5,141 nt of DNA from assembly GCA_004297495.1 (NCBI GenBank), contig SCTL01000788.1, positions 1 through 5,141 of the forward strand, in the 5' to 3' direction. The notes below the pieces were generated by a model that did not search any database, was not told the origin of the DNA, and worked only from the letters and a program-made list of their open reading frames with translations. Within the stretch, counting starts at the first letter, position 1; every line of letters begins with the position of its first letter. Positions 1-5,141 of the stretch are shown here, in pieces. The translations under genes and the position numbers were made by a program. The stretch comes from Verrucomicrobiota bacterium. GTDB taxonomy: Bacteria > Verrucomicrobiota > Verrucomicrobiia > Limisphaerales > JADLHS01.

Positions 1-34
1 GCGGGGAATTGGTTTCGACGATTCCATTGCGCAA

Positions 35-142
35 AGGAGCGCGGCATTCATGCCGCTTCAACGCTCGATAGTAGGGAGATACTGAAGAATTTCGAGCGTT
101 CTGTTTATGCGAACGGTGAAGCGGCGTGAACGCCGCGCTCCT
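35..142. repeat. REPIN-like pair of inverted hairpin repeats
   Basis: Two 29-bp arms, 35-63 and 114-142, are inverted copies of one another with 26 of 29 positions matching. Each arm contains its own perfect hairpin with 7-bp stems and a 2-base loop: GCGGCAT/ATGCCGC at 41-56 and GCGGCGT/ACGCCGC at 121-136. Two of the three arm differences form one covarying pair, A46:T51 in the left hairpin and G126:C131 in the right one. Just outside each hairpin foot lies GGAG (36-39, and its complement CTCC at 138-141). A further 9-bp inverted repeat, 60-68 with 92-100, lies between the arms. From general knowledge, REP repeats moved by RAYT (IS200/IS605-like) transposases are hairpins with a GTAG or GGAG head, and inverted pairs about 100 bp long are called REPINs. 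The architecture is seen directly; the REPIN assignment is inferred, since no RAYT gene is in the window. A MITE or plain BIME-like repeat is the alternative. Confidence 0.75.
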
Positions 143-402
143 GCTGCCAAACTCGCCGTCGGCTACCTGCTCGACGAACTCAAGAACGACATCACGCGCG
201 AAACTCCCGCGAGCTTCGAGCCGAGCATTGATTACGTCGTCACCAATCCCGCCATTGTGGGACGCGCTTCGCCTTCGAGAAATTCCCGCAAGCGGACCCC
301 ACGCTCACCGCGCAGATGAAAAGCGTCGGCGAAGCCATGGCCATCGGGCGGACGTTCAAGGAAAGCCTGCAAAAATGCCTGCGCTCGCTGGAGATTGGCT
401 CG
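143..402 (+). pseudogene. carB: carB fragment (carbamoyl-phosphate synthase large subunit), frameshifted
   Basis: Codons from 143 read AAKLAVGYLLDELKNDITRE and continue through TPASFEPSIDYVVT, a highly conserved CarB stretch. At about 245-264 the sequence departs from the expected KIP codons and has a net gain of about 11 bases. From 265 the CarB reading resumes in another frame: RFAFEKFPQADP, then QMKSVGEAMAIGRTFKESLQ and LRSLEIG, ending near 402. This corresponds to roughly residues 300-390 of a protein of about 1,070 residues, in the N-terminal carboxyphosphate (ATP-grasp) half. Neither the rest of the gene nor carA is present, so this cannot make an enzyme. It abuts the hairpin element at 142, and a weak echo of the preceding CarB codons (F-P-I-A-Q like) may lie at about 16-34, which would mean the element interrupted carB; that part is tentative. 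An intact carB presumably exists elsewhere in the genome. The fragment identity is secure from the protein motifs; its origin (duplication, rearrangement or misassembly) is open. Confidence 0.88.
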
Positions 403-410
403 CCGCCAAT

Positions 411-854
411 TCACCCGGCGTTTCCCGACCGGTTCATCAACTGGATTTTGAACTCGCGCAGTTGCTCGTCGTAGTACGCAAGGGAATTCTCGGTGGTGGT
501 CACGGTGGAATCGTAGTTCACGAGCGTGACCAGGGTGCTGTAGGTGGCGATGTCGTGGACCGGCAGCACGGCGCGAATGCCGCCTTTGGGGCCGAGCCGG
601 GAGTAGCAATCGCTCTCGTGAATCTGTTTCACGACCACGACGCGATAGCCCACCTTGCCGAGAAACAACTGGTATGAATTCGTGGTGAGGATGGCCGCGT
701 GCATGAGCGGGACGGCGGTGCGGAGGTTGTCGAACACACCTTTCAGCGGCTTGAATTGCGGGCGCAACAGGACACGCTCGAATCGCTGCTGCTCGGTTTC
801 GCTGGTTGCGGGCGGATGGGCCGCAGGCGTGATGGCTTCAGGTGCTTTGCTCAT
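411..854 (-). CDS. hypothetical protein, 147 aa
   Basis: I do not recognise this protein. The chosen start is the ATG at 854-852 (MSKAPEA); a TTG start at 875 would add seven residues. The upstream bases GAAAAG give at best a weak ribosome site. The first 20 or so residues are rich in Ala, Pro and Thr and probably disordered. The rest reads like a compact, conserved-looking domain, with segments NLRTAVPLMHAAILTTNSYQ, GYRVVVVKQI, GGIRAVLPVHDIATYSTL and TTTENSLAYYDEQLREF. There is no signal peptide and no convincing membrane segment, so it is probably cytoplasmic. It converges on the carB fragment, with its stop only a few bases from the end of CarB similarity, so its C-terminal residues (NRSGNAG) may be a truncation product. 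Reading-frame length and amino-acid texture support real coding; no function can be assigned. Confidence 0.65.
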   Translation of the reverse strand: MSKAPEAITPAAHPPATSETEQQRFERVLLRPQFKPLKGVFDNLRTAVPLMHAAILTTNSYQLFLGKVGYRVVVVKQIHESDCYSRLGPKGGIRAVLPVHDIATYSTLVTLVNYDSTVTTTENSLAYYDEQLREFKIQLMNRSGNAG

Positions 855-908
855 AAAACTTTTCGTCGGAAACAAATTTTTGAACCGGCTCGTCAGGCGG
901 GAACACTC

Positions 909-1043
909 TTAGTGTCGTCCCTCGGGTTGAAGAAGTCCACGAATCGTTTGAACTCGTTGTCGCCAGGATTGGAGCACGCCCATCCTGGGAAGCTGCGCCA
1001 CCAATTCATCAACGCTGAAGACGTTGCCGCCGTTGCACGGCGA
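909..1043 (-). pseudogene. possible C-terminal remnant of a decayed gene
   Basis: The 218-bp gap between the two minus-strand genes (855-1072) contains a 44-codon open stretch on the minus strand, bounded upstream by a TGA at 1046-1044 and ending in TAA at 911-909. It reads NVFSVDELVAQLPRMGVLQS followed by WRQRVQTIRGLLQPEGRH. The amphipathic, Leu/Arg/Gln-rich wording looks like a genuine protein tail rather than random translation, but it has no good start codon and no recognisable family. A 7-bp inverted repeat, CCAGGAT at 963-969 and ATCCTGG at 982-988, lies within it; without a T-tract it is not a convincing terminator. I see nothing else in this gap. Chance is a fair alternative for so short a stretch. 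Confidence 0.3.
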
Positions 1044-1072
1044 TCATCGTCACGCTCCAGAGAATCGGCGGC

Positions 1073-2635
1073 TCAGGGTTTCAAGACTCCGCGATAAAAT
1101 CGTCGCGTTTGGCCCGCGACGAGAGCATCCGAGACTTGCAGGCTTCCGGTAGAAAGAGTGTTGGTGGTGATTGAAGTCCAGCTCAGGAGATTCGTCGAGG
1201 CTTCCATCACGATGCGTTGGCCGACGTATCCGTGCACCAGCAGGTTGAATTGAGAGTCGGTCACACCCAACGCCGTGAGCCGGGGCGGCAGCGTGCTTGC
1301 GGTCAGCGTCAGCGAGCCGGGCGCGTAGAGATAGCGAGTGCGAGTGCCGTCAGTGAGGCGCGCGAACACTCGGTAAATTCCCGGCGACACGACCGCCGGA
1401 TCGGGTTGAAAGCTGCCGTTCGTGGAAGCGACCGTGTTCGTGCCCGTGCCGGCGAGCGCGGTTTGCAGCACTTGAATTTCGTTGGTGTCATACGGGTTGA
1501 GGTCCGCGTCCAGGAACAGCCGCAAGTCCACCGACGCGGTCTGGTTCGAGCCGGATTGGTGGTACAGCGAAAATGGAATCGCCGCGCCCGCTGGCGTGTT
1601 TGTCGCGCCGAGATTCAGGCGGATTGCGTTTGGCCACGCGGCGTTGTTGGTGGGCAGAGCGATCCGGTTCGTCGGCGTGCTGACGCTCAAGTCCCGGTAG
1701 CCGTCGCTGATGCGGCCCAGGCCCGCGCCGCCGGGTTGCGCGCTGCTCAAGCGATCGCCGCCACCGATGAGCGTGTAGCGAAAGCCGGTGTTCGTTCCCC
1801 GTTGCTCGGCAGTGGTCCACCAGTTCGTGCGTTCCGAGTTCGAGATCGTCGCGCCGTCCACCGTGAGCGGCGTCGTGAAATCAATCGTGCCGTGATACCA
1901 GAGATGCACGTCACTGTGCGACGATGAATAACCGCCGTTGAGGTTCGTGAGTTGCCGGTTGTAAGCGCCCGTGATCGGCTGGCCGTTCGGCACGAACAAA
2001 CCGTCGCCCAGGTTTTGCCAGTAATTGTCCGCGAAAAGAATGTTCGCGTAATTCTTCATCGCCGGATCGCCAAACCCTGACACCGGATGCGGATCAAGCG
2101 TGGTGACGTGGTCCACCCAGATTCCTTGCGCGCCGAGAATGCGCGTCATTTCCGTGACGACCGATCCCCCGCGGCTGTGGCCGGCGAGGTGCAACGGCAA
2201 TTCCGCCAGCGCATGGCCGCCCAACGCCGGAATCAGATTTGTGGAAAGCAAAGCCGCCGCCGCCGCGTTCGCGATCGGGAGGGTGGACACGCTGCCGCTG
2301 GAAAGCGTGGACCAATCCAGCTTGATGAAGATTTCTCCGGAGTCGGACGTCAGCGGGCTTGTGCCGGCGAGAAACGTTTGCGTGGTCACGTATTGGCCCT
2401 GGCCGTTCTGCGTGATGGAGATTTCGTAACAACTCGAGTTCGTTCCCGGAAAACCGGGGTAACGCGTCATCGCGTCGGCCATCGGGATGATCCAGCTCGT
2501 GACGTCGCTGTTGAATCCGTGGGTGATGAGCGTGACGCCGGCGCCGCGAACTCGCGTCGGCGCACCGCTCAAAACGAGCGAGGCGGCCAGCAGGACCAGC
2601 GGCAGGGCGCTTCGTCTGGATGGCAAGGGATTCAC
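1073..2635 (-). CDS. secreted alpha/beta-hydrolase (lipase/esterase-like), 520 aa
   Basis: The predicted start is GTG at 2635-2633. It is favoured because it gives a classical signal peptide: Arg-Arg at residues 7-8, a hydrophobic core at about 10-25, and probable cleavage near residue 32. The mature N-terminus carries the alpha/beta-hydrolase pattern. It has an HGFNSD oxyanion-type loop (39-44), the nucleophile elbow AGHSRGG with Ser154, TTLDPHP with candidate acid Asp181, and a His-rich segment SSHSDVHLWYHG (238-249) for the catalytic His. This suggests hydrolysis of an ester or lipid outside the cytoplasm; the substrate cannot be read. Residues 330-445 look like a beta-sandwich with an Asp/Asn-rich LDADLNPYDTNE loop. 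Residues 450-520 match the tail seen on many secreted verrucomicrobial proteins (ASTNLLSWTS, RRFYRGVLKP). It is transcribed divergently from lysS. The catalytic Asp and His assignments are inferred from order and motif, not structure. Confidence 0.85.
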   Translation of the reverse strand: MNPLPSRRSALPLVLLAASLVLSGAPTRVRGAGVTLITHGFNSDVTSWIIPMADAMTRYPGFPGTNSSCYEISITQNGQGQYVTTQTFLAGTSPLTSDSGEIFIKLDWSTLSSGSVSTLPIANAAAAALLSTNLIPALGGHALAELPLHLAGHSRGGSVVTEMTRILGAQGIWVDHVTTLDPHPVSGFGDPAMKNYANILFADNYWQNLGDGLFVPNGQPITGAYNRQLTNLNGGYSSSHSDVHLWYHGTIDFTTPLTVDGATISNSERTNWWTTAEQRGTNTGFRYTLIGGGDRLSSAQPGGAGLGRISDGYRDLSVSTPTNRIALPTNNAAWPNAIRLNLGATNTPAGAAIPFSLYHQSGSNQTASVDLRLFLDADLNPYDTNEIQVLQTALAGTGTNTVASTNGSFQPDPAVVSPGIYRVFARLTDGTRTRYLYAPGSLTLTASTLPPRLTALGVTDSQFNLLVHGYVGQRIVMEASTNLLSWTSITTNTLSTGSLQVSDALVAGQTRRFYRGVLKP

Positions 2636-2754
2636 GGCGCACCAATCAACGCTGCCCGGCGCGGCGCGTCAAGCGGGCGCAGCGTTTTTGTCGCGCCGTC
2701 GCGCCGTGATACGAATGGACTTGGACGGCAAATTTGTGTTCTATTTCCCGCCGC
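2636..2754. promoter_or_regulatory. divergent intergenic region, hydrolase / lysS
   Basis: These 119 bp must hold the start signals for both the minus-strand hydrolase and plus-strand lysS. An exact tandem 8-bp direct repeat, TCGCGCCG at 2691-2698 and 2699-2706, sits in the middle. A weak sigma70-like pair for lysS could be TTGTCG (2688-2693) and TACGAA (2710-2715), spaced 16 bp, but both boxes are poor and I would not rely on them. There is no clear Shine-Dalgarno sequence before the lysS ATG, and no T-box or riboswitch-like structure could be made out by eye. Confidence 0.35.
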
Positions 2755-4572
2755 ATGTCCGCCGAAGATACGAATTCATTGATCGAACAACGCAAGGCCA
2801 AGCTCGCCGCCCTGCGCGCGAAGGGAATTGATCCGTTCAAGAACAAGTTTACGCCCGACCGCGCGTGCAACGACGCCCGCGCCGGTTTTGAATCCGGCGC
2901 GCTGCCCGAGGGCACGAAGGTTTCCGTCGCCGGCCGCATCACCGCGCATCGCGAGATGGGCAAGTCCATGTTCCTTGACGTGCGCGACCAGAGCGGGCGC
3001 ATCCAGTGTTACGCGCAGAAAAATGTTCTCGGCGACGAGCAATGGAACATCTTCACGCATCTCGATCTCGGCGATTTCATCGGCGTGACGGGCACGCTCT
3101 TCCGCACGAAGACGGGCGAACCGAGCATCAAGCTGGAATCTTTCACCATCCTCGCCAAGGCGCTGCGTCCGCCGCCGGCCAAGTGGCACGGGCTGGAGGA
3201 CACGGAGATTCGTTATCGCCAGCGTTACCTCGATCTCATCGGCAATCCCGACGTAAAGGAAGTGTTCCTCAAGCGCAGCGCCATCGTGCATGAGATTCGC
3301 GCGTTCTTTCACAGTCGCGGCTACGTGGAAGTGGAGACGCCCGCGATGCAGGCGATTCCCGGCGGCGCGGCGGCGCAACCGTTCAAGACCTTTCACAACG
3401 CGCTCGGCTGCGAATTTTATCTGCGCATCGCGCTGGAGCTTTATCACAAGCGCCTACTCGTGGGCGGCATTGATAAGCTGTTCGAGATCGGCAAGAACTT
3501 CCGCAACGAAGGCCTCTCGCGCCGGCACAATCCCGAATTCACGATGCTCGAAGCGTATCAGGCGTTCGGCGATTACGAGACGATGATGGAAACGGTGGAA
3601 AAATTGATCACAACCGTTGCAGAAAACATTTTGGACACGTTGATTGTTCCAAGGGGAAAATATGTTGGAGCAGCAAATCAAAATCTGAAAGCCGCCATCG
3701 AAAATCTCGAACAGAAAATTCTTCCTTCATTTCATGCCTACTTGATTCCAATGGGTGTTGTAGGAGAACCAAGAAAACAAAGCGAAGATCGGATCCGATC
3801 AATTCTTCAACCACTCTACGATTTGTTCGATGAAATTGGTGAGGACAAAGATCGTGGGGGTTTTTGGACTCACGCATCCAAAGTTAATGGTTTGCTCCAG
3901 CAAGTCGGCATACAACTTCAATCGTTGGTTAATGCACAGCCAAAAGACGGCGTTGTTGTGTTAAGCGATTCTCCACTCGCCCAATTTGGACACATGGCAG
4001 AAGCAATTAAAGCAGTAGCTGAATTGGAACGTATTATTTTGAAGTTGCCGTGGCGGCGCGTGAAATACAACGATCTCATCAAAGAGAAAGCTGGCACAGA
4101 TTGGTTCACCATTTCTGCCGCCGAACGCCGTCAAAAAGCGCACGACATGGGCGCGGAAATCGGCAAGGAGTTTGAAGACTTTGAAGTCACGAACGCCGTG
4201 TTCTCCAAATTCATCGAGCCGACGCTCATCAACCCGACGTTCGTCACCCATCTGCCCAAGGAACTCGTGCCGCTCGCCAAGCTTTCGCCCGACGACCCGA
4301 CGACCGTCGAGGTCTTCGAGTGCTGCATCAACGGCCAGGAGATTGCGCCCGGCTACACCGAGCAGAACGATCCCATCGCGCAACGCACCACGCTGGAACA
4401 CCAAGCCGGCGGCGAGCAACAAAAGCTGGACGAAGATTTCCTAGTCGCGCTCGAACACGGCATGCCTCCGGCGGGCGGCATCGGCATCGGCATTGACCGC
4501 CTGTGCATGATGCTCCTCGGCCAGGAAAGCATCCGCGACGTGATCCTGTTCCCGCAGTTGAAGCCGAAGTAA
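2755..4572 (+). CDS. lysS: lysyl-tRNA synthetase, class II, with large internal insert (605 aa)
   Basis: This enzyme charges tRNA-Lys with lysine, using ATP, in the cytoplasm. After an N-terminal helix (EQRKAKLAALRAKGIDPF), the OB-fold anticodon-binding domain spans about 50-140 (VSVAGRI, MFLDVRDQSGRIQCY). The class II catalytic domain follows. Motif 1 is at about 185-200 (FFHSRGYVEVETPAM), then the family hallmark IPGGAAAQPF. Motif 2 is FEIGKNFRNEG...RHNPEFTMLE (243-266), and motif 3 is GGIGIGIDRL (574-583), ending RDVILFPQLKPK. ATG at 2755 is preferred over an in-frame TTG at 2734 because it gives the usual N-terminus. Bacterial LysRS is normally about 490-510 residues; the excess of roughly 100 is explained by residues 297-430, described separately. 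The commonly seen RIAPELYLK segment here reads RIALELYHK, probably lineage variation. All catalytic motifs are intact, so a working enzyme is expected despite the insert. Confidence 0.96.
   Translation: MSAEDTNSLIEQRKAKLAALRAKGIDPFKNKFTPDRACNDARAGFESGALPEGTKVSVAGRITAHREMGKSMFLDVRDQSGRIQCYAQKNVLGDEQWNIFTHLDLGDFIGVTGTLFRTKTGEPSIKLESFTILAKALRPPPAKWHGLEDTEIRYRQRYLDLIGNPDVKEVFLKRSAIVHEIRAFFHSRGYVEVETPAMQAIPGGAAAQPFKTFHNALGCEFYLRIALELYHKRLLVGGIDKLFEIGKNFRNEGLSRRHNPEFTMLEAYQAFGDYETMMETVEKLITTVAENILDTLIVPRGKYVGAANQNLKAAIENLEQKILPSFHAYLIPMGVVGEPRKQSEDRIRSILQPLYDLFDEIGEDKDRGGFWTHASKVNGLLQQVGIQLQSLVNAQPKDGVVVLSDSPLAQFGHMAEAIKAVAELERIILKLPWRRVKYNDLIKEKAGTDWFTISAAERRQKAHDMGAEIGKEFEDFEVTNAVFSKFIEPTLINPTFVTHLPKELVPLAKLSPDDPTTVEVFECCINGQEIAPGYTEQNDPIAQRTTLEHQAGGEQQKLDEDFLVALEHGMPPAGGIGIGIDRLCMMLLGQESIRDVILFPQLKPK
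3643..4044 (+). other. in-frame ~134-codon AT-rich insert domain within lysS
   Basis: LysRS sequence is clear up to VAENILDTL (ending near 3642) and resumes at LPWRRVKYNDLI (from 4045). In ordinary bacterial enzymes a hairpin of about 15-25 residues joins these two points; here there are 134 residues (297-430). The insert reads as four likely helices at about 309-323, 339-361, 371-395 and 408-430, separated by Gly/Pro/Asp-rich turns, and has no recognised motif. Hand counts give 158 G+C in 3661-4020 (44%), against 35 of 60 in 3481-3540 and 40 of 60 in 4261-4320. Codons such as AGA, CCA and GGA, scarce in the flanks, appear here. The frame stays open throughout, which is unlikely by chance at this composition. 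It lacks the Cys/Ser start and His-Asn end of an intein. Boundaries are approximate to a few codons. The composition shift begins slightly earlier, near 3601, inside recognisable LysRS sequence. Confidence 0.85.
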
Positions 4573-4584
4573 CGACTGGGTCAT

Positions 4585-4610
4585 ACAGGGCTGAACAAAC
4601 AGGGATGAAC
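4585..4610 (+). repeat. short direct repeat spanning the downstream start codon
   Basis: ACAGGGCTGAAC (4585-4596) and ACAGGGATGAAC (4599-4610) match at 11 of 12 positions and are separated by two bases. The second copy contains the metalloprotease ATG and an AGGG directly touching it, too close to act as a normal ribosome site. The first copy's AGGG (4587-4590) is 14 bases from the ATG, somewhat too far. It may be a small slippage duplication in the 32-bp lysS-metalloprotease spacer. No terminator hairpin is visible in this spacer. Confidence 0.5.
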
Positions 4611-5141
4611 GCGAAAACGAAACTCATCATTCCTTTCGTTTGCGGGTTTATTTTATTTCCCGGCTTTATCGTGGTTCATGAGTGCGGGCATTGGTTGGCA
4701 GGCCTGAGCTTTGGTCTCAAAACCAAACCGCACTACGCCGGCACCAGCTATCACGGGACGCCGCAACAGATCACACAGAACGTGCATTGGTTGCTTGCGG
4801 CGGCGGGCCCGCTCGTTGGGCTTGCATTGATGATCGTGGGAGTTTTCTGGCTGTGGTTGTCACGACGCCACAACCTGACGTCGGTCACCGCCATGGAGTG
4901 GCTGGCCACCAGCTTGGCCTTCAATGCCGGCCGATGGCTGCGCGGTTTCACCGGGTTGCCATCCAACCCGCAACCGCACGACGAGGCGTTCGTTTCCAAA
5001 GCGCTTGGACTCCCGCCTTGGTTGTTGCCGTATTGCTTGGCGCTCGCTGCTCTCGGCACGATCATCTTCATCATCCGGCAACACCCAGCCAGAGAGCGAC
5101 TGTTCCCGTTCTCGGCCATGATGCTCGGTGGTATCATCGGC
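4605..5141 (+). CDS. M50-like membrane zinc metalloprotease, partial (right edge)
   Basis: The frame from ATG 4605 stays open for 179 codons to the window end; the 3' end lies outside. The N-terminus is a membrane segment (about 7-24) running directly into HECGH (residues 25-29), the HExxH zinc-binding motif, followed by WLAGLSFG. A second membrane segment holds AAAGPLVGLALM (64-75), the AAGP signature that follows the zinc helix in M50/site-2-protease relatives. AFNAGRWLRGF at 105-115 comes next, then PHDEAFVSKALGLPPW (124-139), where Asp126 is a candidate third zinc ligand. Another membrane segment spans about 140-157 and one more begins near 166. This predicts an integral membrane protease; no substrate can be inferred, and no PDZ domain is present in the visible part. 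It starts 32 bp after lysS with no visible terminator, so co-transcription is plausible. Fairly sure of the zinc-protease class, less so of the subfamily. Confidence 0.8.
   Translation, partial: MNAKTKLIIPFVCGFILFPGFIVVHECGHWLAGLSFGLKTKPHYAGTSYHGTPQQITQNVHWLLAAAGPLVGLALMIVGVFWLWLSRRHNLTSVTAMEWLATSLAFNAGRWLRGFTGLPSNPQPHDEAFVSKALGLPPWLLPYCLALAALGTIIFIIRQHPARERLFPFSAMMLGGIIG

Noticed and set aside
126..677. Plus-strand 183-codon open frame over the carB fragment and the hypothetical gene
   Set aside because: Its translation matches neither CarB nor a credible protein, while the real CarB reading is split over the two other frames.
963..988. Rho-independent terminator for the hydrolase gene
   Set aside because: The 7-bp stem has a 12-base loop and no following T-tract on either strand, and lies about 85 bp past the hydrolase stop.
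2087..2782. Long plus-strand open frame opposite the secreted hydrolase
   Set aside because: Arg- and Gly-rich low-information translation, typical of the complement of a GC-rich gene; the minus strand carries the signal peptide and catalytic motifs.
3608..3877. Minus-strand open frame of 89 codons within the lysS insert
   Set aside because: It crosses the insert border into native LysRS sequence, has no recognisable protein texture, and the plus-strand frame continues the enzyme at both ends.
3643..4044. Intein inside lysS
   Set aside because: No Cys, Ser or Thr at the left junction, no His-Asn plus nucleophile at the right junction, and the site is a variable loop rather than a conserved active-site motif.
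1..5141. CRISPR array, tRNA or rRNA gene
   Set aside because: No regularly spaced repeats, no tRNA cloverleaf signature and no rRNA-like sequence were seen on either strand.

Overview
The window looks like a chromosomal piece of a GC-rich verrucomicrobium, most likely of the Pedosphaera/Limisphaera type. The best hint is the C-terminus of the secreted hydrolase: an A-S-T-N-L-x-x-W-T stretch and a terminal R-R-F-Y-R-G segment, a tail I associate with secreted proteins of that group. The weak or absent Shine-Dalgarno sequences agree with this. The taxonomic call is an inference from family resemblance, not a database result.

Layout. Positions 1-410 hold no intact gene. They contain a 108-bp element of two inverted hairpin repeats (35-142), directly followed by a frameshifted fragment of carB, the carbamoyl-phosphate synthase large subunit (143 to about 402). 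A small uncharacterised gene follows on the minus strand (411-854). A 218-bp gap (855-1072) carries what may be the tail of a decayed minus-strand gene. Next is a large secreted alpha/beta-hydrolase (lipase/esterase-like) on the minus strand (1073-2635). A 119-bp divergent intergenic region separates it from lysS, lysyl-tRNA synthetase, on the plus strand (2755-4572). Thirty-two bases later begins a membrane zinc metalloprotease of the HExGH type (4605 onward), which runs off the right edge.

The most unusual feature is inside lysS. Between class II motifs 2 and 3 the reading frame holds about 134 extra codons (3643-4044) in place of a short hairpin. They are clearly more AT-rich than the rest of the gene (about 44% GC by hand count, against 55-67% in flanking blocks). 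They stay open in frame and look like a four-helix domain that I do not recognise. The second notable feature is the hairpin pair at 35-142. It has the architecture of a REPIN (two REP hairpins in inverted orientation, each with an outward GGAG head) and shows a compensatory base-pair change between its two hairpins.

The genes do not form one pathway. lysS and the metalloprotease may be co-transcribed. The left 1.1 kb looks like a decaying, rearranged stretch, while the right 4 kb is dominated by intact genes.
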